In this document: positions 16,266-23,989 of the stretch, piece by piece
Layout of the letters: each line of letters begins with the position of its first letter
How positions within the stretch are numbered: position 1 is the stretch's first letter
Assembly (NCBI GenBank): GCA_020847735.1
Contig: JADLBL010000007.1
Location: forward strand, 23,781-87,780
DNA length: 64,000 nucleotides
Origin: Candidatus Eisenbacteria bacterium
Lineage (GTDB): Bacteria > Eisenbacteria > RBG-16-71-46
Direction of reading: 5' to 3'
Program-made: the position numbers and the translations under genes
Notes under the pieces: model-generated
Told to the model about the DNA's origin: nothing
Databases searched by the model: none
What the model saw: the letters and a program-made list of their open reading frames with translations, nothing else

Positions 16266-17020
16266 GCCCCGGGGTCCTTCCCGCGCGCGAGCCGCCGCAG
16301 GACCTTGCGGTCTTCGTCGGTCAGCGCCGCCGTCTCGAGCAGGTCGGGCCGGCGCTCGAGCGTGCGCCGCAGCGCCTCCTCGCGACGCGCCTTCGCGATT
16401 TGCGCGTGGTGCCCGGAGAGCAGCACCTCGGGCACCTTCCAGCCGCCGTAGTCCGCCGGCCGCGTGTAGTAGTCGCAGTCGAGCAGCCCGGAATGGAACG
16501 AGTCGCTCTCGACCGAGTCGAACGTGCCCACGACGCCTTCCTGCAGCCGCGCCACCGCGTCCACCACGCACAGCGCCGCCGGCTCGCCGCCCGAGAGCAC
16601 GAAGTCGCCGACCGAGAACTCCTCGTCCGCGAGGTGGCGTGCGACGCGCTCGTCCACGCCCTTGTAGCGCCCGCAGACGAGCACGAGGTGTTCGAGCGCC
16701 GCCCAGGCGATCGCCGTCTCCTGCGTGAATCGCGGGCCCTGCGGCGAGGTGAGCGCGACCTTCGTCCCGGCCGGCCGCCCGCCCCTGGGCGGCAACGCCA
16801 GCGCGCGCAGCGCACGGTCCACCGGCTCGATCTTCAGGATCATGCCCGGTCCGCCGCCGAACGGCGCGTCGTCCACGCTCTGGTGCGTGTCGTCCGTGAA
16901 CGCGCGCAGGTTCACGACCTCGAGCTCGAGCCGTCCGGCCTCGCGGGCGACGCGGATCATGCCCTCGGCGAACGGGCTCGTGAACCATTCCGGGAAGATG
17001 GTGACGATCGTCACCCGCAC
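16262..17020 (-). CDS. trmD: tRNA (guanine-N1-)-methyltransferase TrmD
   Basis: 252-residue SPOUT-class enzyme that makes m1G37 in tRNAs reading CNN and GGG-like codons, preventing +1 frameshifts. Start GTG at 17020 yields MRVTIVTIFPEWFTSPFAEG, the family N-terminus. The trefoil-knot SAM site includes LVLVCGRYKGVDERV, SVGDFVLSGGEPAALCVVDAV and the DCDYYTRPADYGGWKVPEVLLSG-type substrate loop (shortened here). The GRYKG version (Lys instead of the common Glu) is seen in some lineages such as Bacteroidetes. It starts 5 nt after rimM; its stop overlaps the O-antigen ligase start, where rplS would normally follow. Confidence 0.97.
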   Translation of the reverse strand: MRVTIVTIFPEWFTSPFAEGMIRVAREAGRLELEVVNLRAFTDDTHQSVDDAPFGGGPGMILKIEPVDRALRALALPPRGGRPAGTKVALTSPQGPRFTQETAIAWAALEHLVLVCGRYKGVDERVARHLADEEFSVGDFVLSGGEPAALCVVDAVARLQEGVVGTFDSVESDSFHSGLLDCDYYTRPADYGGWKVPEVLLSGHHAQIAKARREEALRRTLERRPDLLETAALTDEDRKVLRRLARGKDPGA

Positions 17021-17025
17021 GACCG

Positions 17026-17541
17026 TCAGATCTCCAGCAGACCGGGCGGCAGCTCGACCGTGATGACGCCGGCGTCGAGATCCACCCGCTTGAGGAACGG
17101 TTCGTAGGCCGGCAGCAACCGCTCGCGGCCCCCGTGCTCGACGACGTAGAGAGGCTGGGCCCCCGCGAACGACAGGTCCCGCACCACGCCGAGTTCGGCG
17201 CCGTCCGTCCCCACCACGCGCAGGCCGACGAGCTGGAACGTGTACGCCACGCCCGGGCCGGGATCGGGCAGCCGGTCCGCGTCGCCCCACAGCTCGCCGT
17301 TGGTCAGCCCGGCCGCCGATTCGCGATCGCCGACGCCCCGGAAGGTCGCGAGCAGCCGGTCGTGCGTCGGGCGCATGGCCTCGAGATCCAGGCGCCGCGC
17401 CTGCCCGCCGCGGCCGCGCCACTCGAGCCGGCCCACCGCCAGCCATGCCTCGGGCCCGAGCGACGTGCGATCCACGTACACCTCACCCGCCACGCCGTGC
17501 GTCCGACCGACGCGGCCGAGGAAGACCAGCCTAGTCGGCAA
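17026..17541 (-). CDS. rimM: ribosome maturation factor RimM
   Basis: 171-residue 30S assembly factor that binds S19 and helps processing of 16S rRNA. N-terminal RimM barrel: VFLGRVGRTHGVAGEVYVDR (about residues 6-25); C-terminal PRC-barrel: AYTFQLVGLRVVGTDGAELG and a final FLKRVDLDAGVITVELPPGLLE typical of the family. The start is TTG at 17541, 11 nt inside the end of khpA; no better start leaves the first strand intact. It lies between khpA and trmD as in many bacteria. Confidence 0.96.
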   Translation of the reverse strand: MPTRLVFLGRVGRTHGVAGEVYVDRTSLGPEAWLAVGRLEWRGRGGQARRLDLEAMRPTHDRLLATFRGVGDRESAAGLTNGELWGDADRLPDPGPGVAYTFQLVGLRVVGTDGAELGVVRDLSFAGAQPLYVVEHGGRERLLPAYEPFLKRVDLDAGVITVELPPGLLEI

Positions 17542-17827
17542 TCTCGAGCGTCATGCGGCGGTCGATGCGTCCCGCCGCCGCGCCGAGCGCCAGGCGCAGC
17601 GAGCGCGCGGTGCGCCCCTGCTTGCCGATCACGTGCCCGAGATCGTCCGGGTTCACGTGCAGCTCGAGCACGCCGTCGTCGCCCGCCGAGAGGATCTCGA
17701 CGACCACGTCGCCCGGATGATCCACCAGACCCTTCGCCATGAAGCCGACGAGGTCGCGAAGCTGGAAGTCGAGGTCGTCCGGCTCCTGCTGGATGCGCTG
17801 CCGCGCCGGGCGCGGGGCGCCGATCAC
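17531..17827 (-). CDS. khpA: KH-domain RNA-binding protein KhpA
   Basis: 98-residue small KH protein, in other bacteria a partner of KhpB/Jag in post-transcriptional control of cell wall and division genes. The KH domain covers the C-terminal 75 residues: LRDLVGFMAKGLVDHPGDV, then HVIGKQGRTARSLRLALGA, where GKQG is the GxxG loop that holds RNA. The chosen start is GTG at 17827, overlapping the wecA stop (GTGA); the frame is open to 18016 but that would lie inside wecA. The N-terminal 22 residues (IGAPRPARQRIQQEPDDLDF) are extra to the usual family start. Normally rpsP would precede it; here wecA does. Confidence 0.93.
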   Translation of the reverse strand: MIGAPRPARQRIQQEPDDLDFQLRDLVGFMAKGLVDHPGDVVVEILSAGDDGVLELHVNPDDLGHVIGKQGRTARSLRLALGAAAGRIDRRMTLEIAD

Positions 17828-18855
17828 CTCGCCGGCGGGGACGGCCGGGCGATCGGCACGGACGATAGTCGCAGCCCGCTCCAGAAGAGCAGGATCGTCA
17901 ACGGGACCGACAGGAGGAGCGTTGGGATCGGCCGATTGAGGCGCAGCGTAGCGATTCCGGCGGCGCATAGGACGGCCCCACTGAGCCAGATCATCAGGAC
18001 GGTTCGAATCGGACATTTGAGGACACTCGCGAGTCGGTGGTTGCTGTGGTCCTTGCCGCCCTGCTGCACCGGGCGGCCGTCACGCACACGGGTGACGACC
18101 ACGAAGACGAGATCGAACGCCGGGTACGCCAGCATGATCGCCGGGCCGGCCTGGCCCCAGCCCGCGGGCGCGGACTTCATCGCCAGCAGGGCCGAAGCGC
18201 CGAGACTATAACCCAAGAGCAGGCTTCCCGCGTCGCCCAGGAACAGCCGCGCCCTCGGGAAGTTGTGCGGCAGGAACCCCAGGCAGGCCCCCGCCAGCGC
18301 CAGCTGGGCCGCCGCGACGCCGTTCGCCCCCCGCTCGAAGCTGGTCCAGGCGAAGCCCAGCAGCGCGATCGCCGCGAGGCCGCCCACCATGCCGTTCATG
18401 TTGTCGAGGAAGTTCACGGCGTTCATGAGCGCCACCAGCGCCACCAGCGCGAGGATGCCCTCGACGCCCGCCGGCAGGCCCAGTTCCGGCACCGCGCCGC
18501 CCGCGATGATCATGGTCGCGGCCGCGGCCTGCCCCAGCATCTTGATCTGCGGCGACATGCCGAAGCGGTCGTCCCACAGGCCCAGCCCGAGCGCGATGCC
18601 CGCGCCGAACAGCAGGTAGTAGGCCTCCCAGTCCGACGGTGTGTGCGGCATGACCGCCATCGCCGCGCCCCAAACGGCCAGCGCCACCGCGAACACCCCC
18701 GCGCCGCCGAGCAGCGCGGTCGCCGAGGTGTGCAGCTTGCGCGCCTCGGGGTGGTCGAGATAGCCGGTCGCCCACGCGAGGCGGACGACGAGCGGCATCG
18801 CCGCGAAGGACACCAGCAGGGCGATCGGGAACGCGCCCAGCGGGAAGACGGCCAC
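17824..18855 (-). CDS. wecA: undecaprenyl-phosphate GlcNAc/hexosamine-1-phosphate transferase (WecA/MraY family)
   Basis: 343-residue integral membrane enzyme (about ten hydrophobic helices) that starts O-antigen-type chains by moving a HexNAc-1-P from UDP-HexNAc to undecaprenyl phosphate. Family motifs: HPEARKLHTSATALLGGAGV, catalytic LGLWDDRFGMSPQIKMLGQ (Asp95-Asp96), NAVNFLDNMNGMVGG (148-159), FLGDAGSLLLGYSLG (205-219) and the cytoplasmic GGKDHSNHRLASV loop (267-278). Start GTG at 18855; upstream epimerase ends 13 nt away. Lack of the MraY-specific HHH pattern argues for WecA rather than MraY. Specific HexNAc is uncertain. Confidence 0.92.
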   Translation of the reverse strand: MAVFPLGAFPIALLVSFAAMPLVVRLAWATGYLDHPEARKLHTSATALLGGAGVFAVALAVWGAAMAVMPHTPSDWEAYYLLFGAGIALGLGLWDDRFGMSPQIKMLGQAAAATMIIAGGAVPELGLPAGVEGILALVALVALMNAVNFLDNMNGMVGGLAAIALLGFAWTSFERGANGVAAAQLALAGACLGFLPHNFPRARLFLGDAGSLLLGYSLGASALLAMKSAPAGWGQAGPAIMLAYPAFDLVFVVVTRVRDGRPVQQGGKDHSNHRLASVLKCPIRTVLMIWLSGAVLCAAGIATLRLNRPIPTLLLSVPLTILLFWSGLRLSSVPIARPSPPAR

Positions 18856-18868
18856 GGGTCGGACGGCG

Positions 18869-19867
18869 TCAGGCCGTCGCGACGCCCACCGGGCAGGGAA
18901 TCCGCATCTGCTCGCAGTGGTCGCGGATGGTCGTCTCGAGCAGCATGTCGAGCGAGTACTGCGGACGGTAGCCGGTGAAACGCCGGATCTTCCGCAGGTC
19001 CGGCACCCGCCGGCGCATGTCCTCGTACGATTGCCCGTACACGCGGTCGTAAGGCATCAGCTCGATGTCCGAATCACTCCGGCACAGGCGCTTGATGCGC
19101 TGGGCCAGCTCGAAGACCGTGATTTCCTCGTCCGAGCCGATGTTGAACACCTCGCCGTCCGCCTCGGGCGTTTCCGCGAGCAGCAGCATGCCGCGCACCA
19201 CGTCGTGCACCGCCGAGAAGCAGCGCGACTGCTGGCCGTCGCCGAAGACCAGGATCGGCTGGCCCGTGAGCGCCCGCTGCACCATGGACGGGATCACCAT
19301 GCCGTAGGCCGCCGACTGCCGCGGACCGCAGGTGTTGAAACAGCGCACGATCACCACCGGCAGCGAGTGCTGCTGGTAGTAGGCCTGCGCGAGGCTCTCG
19401 TCCACCGTCTTGCCCGCCGCGTAGGACCAGCGGAGCTTGTGCGTCGGGCCCATCAGCCGGTCGTCGTCCTCCGAGAACGGCACCGTGGCGCCCTTGCCGT
19501 AAACCTCGCTGCTCGAGGCGATGAGCACCTTGCGCCGGTGTTCGGCACAGGCTTCCAGCACCACCTCGGTGCCGCGGATGTTCGTGATCAGCGACTTGAG
19601 CGGGTTCTCGAGCACGTACTTGACGCCGACCGCGGCCGCGAGGTGATGCACCTGCTCGCACTGGGCGACGAGCCCGTGGACGAGCGGGGAGTCCATGACG
19701 TCGCCTTCGAGGAAGCGGAAGCGCGGGTTGTGCCGGAAGGACTCGAGGTTTTCGATTCGGCCGGTCGAAAGGTCGTCCAGGGCCCAGACTTCGTGTCCGC
19801 GTCCCAGCAACTCTTCCGAAAGATGCGAACCGATGAAGCCGGCACCTCCTGTGACCAGGATCTTCAT
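18869..19867 (-). CDS. NAD-dependent nucleotide-sugar epimerase/dehydratase (extended SDR)
   Basis: 332-residue extended short-chain dehydrogenase acting on a UDP- or GDP-sugar. Start ATG at 19867 (AAGGGA Shine-Dalgarno) gives MKILVTGGAGFIGSHL, the NAD Rossmann motif at residues 7-13; the active site has SSSEVYG and YAAGK (Tyr-x3-Lys); the substrate region has RCFNTCGPRQ. Similarity in overall layout is to UDP-glucose 4-epimerase and UDP-glucuronate decarboxylase, with VHHLAAAVGVKYVLENPL typical of the latter type. First gene of the long operon that also contains khpA-rimM-trmD, and it carries the promoter. Exact reaction unresolved. Confidence 0.85.
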   Translation of the reverse strand: MKILVTGGAGFIGSHLSEELLGRGHEVWALDDLSTGRIENLESFRHNPRFRFLEGDVMDSPLVHGLVAQCEQVHHLAAAVGVKYVLENPLKSLITNIRGTEVVLEACAEHRRKVLIASSSEVYGKGATVPFSEDDDRLMGPTHKLRWSYAAGKTVDESLAQAYYQQHSLPVVIVRCFNTCGPRQSAAYGMVIPSMVQRALTGQPILVFGDGQQSRCFSAVHDVVRGMLLLAETPEADGEVFNIGSDEEITVFELAQRIKRLCRSDSDIELMPYDRVYGQSYEDMRRRVPDLRKIRRFTGYRPQYSLDMLLETTIRDHCEQMRIPCPVGVATA

Positions 19868-19974
19868 GTTCGTCCCTTCATGTCGGTGCAACGGCGCGCA
19901 GGCCAGCCGGACGCACCGGACAGGGCCGGGCACGCGGGGGGCAGCGTGGGCCGCGTTGCATTCAATCGCGACGC

Positions 19975-20004
19975 AGGGTACGGAAGCCCGGCGGGCGAAG
20001 TCAA
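19975..20004 (-). promoter_or_regulatory. promoter for the epimerase-wecA-khpA-rimM-trmD-polysaccharide operon
   Basis: Minus strand TTGACT (19999-20004), 18-nt spacer, TACCCT (19975-19980). Predicted leader of about 100 nt before the ATG at 19867. It is the only good promoter seen between 20101 and 16265, so it probably serves the embedded ribosome/tRNA genes as well. Confidence 0.6.
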
Positions 20005-20101
20005 TGGGCCGTGCGGCGGTAAGCGCGCTCCCGGCAAGGGCGGCCCTCCTTGCGGAAATCGCATGCGAGCTCCGGACGGACCGGCCTTGTGCCCGGGAGG
20101 A

Positions 20102-21253
20102 TCAGGGACCGTCGCGGGTGACGGACCCGGCCGCGGCCAGCGTCTCGCGGTAGACGCGTGCCATCCCCCGCGCCAGGGCTTCCGGCGAGAAGCGCTCACG
20201 CGCCCGCCTCGCCCCGGCGGCGCCGCGCTCGCGCGCCAGCGCCCGCTCCGCGTTCCACTCGAGCAGTTCGCGCGCGACTCGGTGCGCGAGTGTGGCCTCT
20301 GGCTCGAAGGGAACGAGCTGCCCGGTCCGGCCGTCCTCCACCACCTCGGGCAGACTGCCCACCGCCGTCGCGAGCACGGGCAACCCGACGAGCATCGCCT
20401 CGAGCACCGCGATGCCGAACGTTTCAGCGCGGGTCGTGGTGACGAACACATCCGCATCGGCCAGATGTCCCGCGACGTCGGCGTCCGGCCCGTGCCAGCG
20501 CAGACGGTCGGCGATCCCCAGGCGGGAGGCGAGCGACCGGAGGCCGGCTTCACCGGGTCCGTGTCCGACGATCGCGAGCTCGAAGTCGAGGCCCCCCTGC
20601 AGGGCGAGCGCGAGGGACTCGAACAGCACCTCCTGACCTTTTCCGGGTCCGAACCGGCCCACGGTGACGAGGCGCATCGCGCCTCCACGGACGAATGGGG
20701 CGGCCATCCTGGCGGGGCCACCGTCCAGCGCCAGCGGGGTCGCCGCATGAACCACCGCGATGCGCGGTGCGAGCGACGGATCGAAGGCGACGAGGCCGCC
20801 CCGGGCGGCGTCGGAGACGGTCGTCAGCACCCGGGCGCGGCGCATGTCGCGCGATTCGAGCCACACCCATGCCGAGCGCCGCGGTCCCCGCGGCAGGCTC
20901 TGCCAGCGAAGCTCGTGGACGGTCAGCACGAAGGGCAGGCCCGCCCTGCGCGCGGCACGCTCGGCCCAGAACGCGGCGCGCGGGCCGTGCGCGTGAACCA
21001 GATCGAACCGCCCCCGCCACGCCGCGGCAAGGCGCGAAGCCGCGCGCAGGTCGAGCTTTCGAACCGGAGCGCCGTGCTCGACCGGGACGCCCCGGGCCCG
21101 CAGCTTCGTCGTCAGGTTCCCCTCGCCGGGCACGAACAACGTCGCGGCCACCCCCTCGTGCCGCAGCGAGGGCAGCAGCGTCAGCAGGAAGGACTCGACC
21201 CCGGAGCGACCGACGGTCGCCACCACATGGGCGACCCGGATGGGTGCGCTCAC
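20102..21253 (-). CDS. GT4-family glycosyltransferase
   Basis: 383-residue GT-B glycosyltransferase. The start chosen is GTG at 21253 (preceded by GGGAAG), producing MSAPIRVAHVVATVGRSGVES, where the Gly-rich turn and the absence of extra upstream homology support it. The N-terminal acceptor half includes FDLVHAHGPRAAFWAERAA; the donor half includes MRLVTVGRFGPGKGQEVLFES, AIVGHGPGEAGLRSLASRLG, TRAETFGIAVLEAMLVGLPVLA and SLPEVVEDGRTGQLVPF. It lies 37 bp after an O-antigen ligase gene in the second polysaccharide set. Donor sugar unknown. Confidence 0.9.
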   Translation of the reverse strand: MSAPIRVAHVVATVGRSGVESFLLTLLPSLRHEGVAATLFVPGEGNLTTKLRARGVPVEHGAPVRKLDLRAASRLAAAWRGRFDLVHAHGPRAAFWAERAARRAGLPFVLTVHELRWQSLPRGPRRSAWVWLESRDMRRARVLTTVSDAARGGLVAFDPSLAPRIAVVHAATPLALDGGPARMAAPFVRGGAMRLVTVGRFGPGKGQEVLFESLALALQGGLDFELAIVGHGPGEAGLRSLASRLGIADRLRWHGPDADVAGHLADADVFVTTTRAETFGIAVLEAMLVGLPVLATAVGSLPEVVEDGRTGQLVPFEPEATLAHRVARELLEWNAERALARERGAAGARRARERFSPEALARGMARVYRETLAAAGSVTRDGP

Positions 21254-21290
21254 AATTCGCTTCCCGCCGAGCGGCCCGCCGGCGCCCCGC

Positions 21291-22736
21291 TCACGCGGGT
21301 TCCCGGGGACGAAGCGAGAGCTGCCCGGCACGAACCAGCAGCAGGCACCACAGGGCGAGCTGCGAGATCCCGGCGAGGCCGACCCAGTTGTCGCCCGTCA
21401 GGTTCGAGATGGCCAGGGCGATGAAGTAGGGCTTGTGCAGGCGGGCGAGCGCCGCGGCGAAGGAGTCGGGCGGGGCATGCCGGGCCACCACGTCGGAAAG
21501 GTTCAGCGTCCGCCAGAACAGGCGCGCGAACACGACGATGCCGATGATCCCCATGCCCGTGGCGACCTCGAGGTACATGTTCTCGCAGGTACCGAGCATG
21601 ATGCCGAGCTCGTTGAAGCGGTCGCTGAAATGCCGGAAGCCGAGGTAGCCCACCCCGGTGATCGGGTGGGAAAGGAACATGCGCCCGGCGCTGAACCAGC
21701 CATAGACCCGCACCAGCGACGTGTAGACCTCGAAGGATCCACGGTCGGCCGACACCGTGCGGGCCATTCGCTCCCACCAGATGGTCGCCACGAACGGCGC
21801 CACGATCAGGATCCCGACGGCCGCCGTCACGAGGAACCGGCGCGGCATCCGTCTCCAGGTGAGCAGGGTGAACATGAACCAGGCGAGCAGCCCGCTGCGT
21901 GACTGGGTGAGGAACATGAAGACCAGCGTCAGCGCCATCATGATCCAGCCCCAGGCGGTCGCCCGGCGGCTCTGCCAGGCGAGGAGCACGACCCAGACGA
22001 GCAGCAGGCCGATGCCGGCCTCGTTCGGGTCGCCGATGGACCAGCCCGGCTCGTTGACGAACCAGGTCATGCCCGCGCGCCGGAGCGTGTTGTCCGCGGT
22101 GATCGGCGCCATGGTGAAACCCGCCAGGTTCACCGCGGCCAGCAGCAGCATCCCGACGACGAGGGCCCCGATCACGCGGCCGAGATCGCGTTCGTTGTGA
22201 ATCGTCGCGAGCCCGATCCCGAAGACCAGCATGCCTTCCACGACCCGCCCGAGCTTGAGGGCCGAATCGAACGCTCCGGCGGCCTCCCCCATCCACACCG
22301 TGACCAGCAGCGAGGCGGCGGCCGCGCCGACGTAGAGCCATGCCGATCGCGTGAACCGGCGAACGGTTCCCGCCAGCTCGGCGGAGCGTGCGTCGAGCTG
22401 CGCGATCGGAAGCGACCGCCGCCGCATCCATTCCCGGACGGTCGCCACGATCAATGGAAAGAGCAGCACGTCGAACGGCATGACGTTCCGCTCGCCGGAG
22501 CCGACCGACACGACCACGCTCACGACGCAGGACAGGGAGAGCACGAGGAATCCGGCGAACGGGGCGAGCACGGTCGCGATGAGCACCGCCACCCCCAGCG
22601 CCGCGCCGAACAGCAGGCGGTTCCCGGGCGAAGGATCACCGAGCCCGATCGCGTTGATCAGGGCGAAGCCGGCACCCAGCAGCCACAGCGGAACCGCGAT
22701 CCGCGGGCCGGGCCGGTCCACGCGGACGTCGCTCAC
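21291..22736 (-). CDS. O-antigen ligase/polymerase family membrane protein
   Basis: 481-residue polytopic protein with at least ten hydrophobic helices, second member of the Wzy/WaaL superfamily in this window. The conserved core is FLTQSRSGLLAWFMFTLL followed by a periplasmic loop with GRMFLSHPITGVGYLGFRHF and CENMYLEVATGMGIIGIVV, which corresponds to the H-N/S-x-Y/L region of PF04932. N-terminal SVGSGERNVMPFDVLLFPLIV resembles proteins from exopolysaccharide loci. Start GTG at 22736, 10 nt after the Wzz-like gene stop. Whether it polymerises (Wzy) or ligates is not decidable from sequence. Confidence 0.85.
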   Translation of the reverse strand: MSDVRVDRPGPRIAVPLWLLGAGFALINAIGLGDPSPGNRLLFGAALGVAVLIATVLAPFAGFLVLSLSCVVSVVVSVGSGERNVMPFDVLLFPLIVATVREWMRRRSLPIAQLDARSAELAGTVRRFTRSAWLYVGAAAASLLVTVWMGEAAGAFDSALKLGRVVEGMLVFGIGLATIHNERDLGRVIGALVVGMLLLAAVNLAGFTMAPITADNTLRRAGMTWFVNEPGWSIGDPNEAGIGLLLVWVVLLAWQSRRATAWGWIMMALTLVFMFLTQSRSGLLAWFMFTLLTWRRMPRRFLVTAAVGILIVAPFVATIWWERMARTVSADRGSFEVYTSLVRVYGWFSAGRMFLSHPITGVGYLGFRHFSDRFNELGIMLGTCENMYLEVATGMGIIGIVVFARLFWRTLNLSDVVARHAPPDSFAAALARLHKPYFIALAISNLTGDNWVGLAGISQLALWCLLLVRAGQLSLRPREPA

Positions 22737-22746
22737 CGCCGGCCTC

Positions 22747-23868
22747 TCAGGCGGTCGTCGCCCGACGCCGTTCGATCCATACCCAGCCGAGCGCGAGCAC
22801 GGACGACACGAGGGTCGCCACGGCGACGATCAGCGACCGTCTGGGGCGGGCCCGCATCTGGGCGGGCCGTGCCGGATCCAGCACCGTGATCGTGGGCGTG
22901 TCGCGGGCTTCCTGGACGCGCGCGTCCTCGTACTGCGCGGTGATGAGGGAGAACAGCCGCCGCTGGAGCTCCGCGTCGAGCGCCAGGCGGGCGCCCTCCT
23001 GCTTGAGCGCGGGCATCTTGGCCAGTTCCCGCTCGAACGCCCTCATTTCGGAGTCGATCTCCTGCAGGGCCGGACTGTCCTCACGGCTGAAGCTGGCGAC
23101 GTAGGCGCGGCGGACCTGGAGGTTCAGGCGTTCGGCCATGATGCCGGCAAGACCGCTCACGCCCGCGGACTCGGTGGTGGTCACGACCTTGTGCGTGCGC
23201 TCGTACGCCGTGAGCGAGGCCTCGGCTTCGTTCATGCGCCGCGAGACATCCGCGAGACGCTCTTCCAGGAACAGGCGCACGCGTTTGGCGCGCGTGCTGT
23301 ACGTCTCGCGATTGAACCGGTCGAGCCCGGCCACGAGGTGGTTCGCCATGTCCGCCGCACGGGTGGCCTGGCGATCCTCGACGCCGACGTGCACGACGCC
23401 CGCCTTGTCCACTTCGACGCGCACGTGCTGGCCAAGCTTGCGAAGGGCGACGTCCATGTTCTTCGCCCCGTAGACGCTCTGCAGGTCGAACGTCCTGACG
23501 AGGTCTTCGCGAAGCCGCCGGCTGCGCAGGATCTCGGCGGCGAGATCGCTGGGACTCTGCGTGCTCAGGAGCCCGATCTTGCTGAGTGCGGCGTTCTGGA
23601 CGAGGCTGGCCATGGTCCCGAAACTGTCGGCGCCTTCCATGGGTGGCAGCACGCTGGAGTCGCTCTGGTACCACTGGGGCAGCAGCAGGGCGACGGCCGC
23701 GGCGACCACCGTGACTCCGGCGACGAAATACACGACGCCCCGCAGGTGAGCGCGCACCGCGGTGAAGTAGCTTCGCAGTTCGGGGCTGAGCAGTTCGTTG
23801 AGCGTCTGCCGCATCCTGAGGCTCGTGGAGGGTCGTGGTGCGTGCGGCACCGTCGGCATCAGGGCCAT
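22747..23868 (-). CDS. Wzz/GumC-type polysaccharide chain-length determinant
   Basis: 373-residue polysaccharide co-polymerase. One transmembrane segment near the N-terminus (VVYFVAGVTVVAAAVALLLP, about residues 45-64) and one at the C-terminus (SLIVAVATLVSSVLALGWVW) bracket a periplasmic, coiled-coil-rich domain (residues about 65-335) including REDLVRTFDLQSVYGAK and long Glu/Arg/Leu helices. The motif RPARPAQMRARPRRS before the second membrane helix corresponds to the Pro-rich P-x2-P-x4-S-P-K segment of Wzz proteins. No tyrosine-kinase domain is attached. It presumably works with the neighbouring O-antigen ligase/polymerase to set chain length. Confidence 0.87.
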   Translation of the reverse strand: MALMPTVPHAPRPSTSLRMRQTLNELLSPELRSYFTAVRAHLRGVVYFVAGVTVVAAAVALLLPQWYQSDSSVLPPMEGADSFGTMASLVQNAALSKIGLLSTQSPSDLAAEILRSRRLREDLVRTFDLQSVYGAKNMDVALRKLGQHVRVEVDKAGVVHVGVEDRQATRAADMANHLVAGLDRFNRETYSTRAKRVRLFLEERLADVSRRMNEAEASLTAYERTHKVVTTTESAGVSGLAGIMAERLNLQVRRAYVASFSREDSPALQEIDSEMRAFERELAKMPALKQEGARLALDAELQRRLFSLITAQYEDARVQEARDTPTITVLDPARPAQMRARPRRSLIVAVATLVSSVLALGWVWIERRRATTA

Positions 23869-23989
23869 GAGGCGGCCGCCCGAGCCGGCGGACAGTACGG
23901 GCCGCTCGAATCCGGCGTCAAGAACCGGCGCGTCCCGCGTTGCCGGAACCAGGGTCGCGCCCCGGGGGTCGCGGCCCCAACGAAGTGCG

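Noticed and set aside
17828..18016. A 161-residue version of KhpA starting at 18016
   Set aside because: The extension lies wholly within wecA in another frame and has no KH similarity; GTG at 17827 overlapping the wecA stop is preferred.
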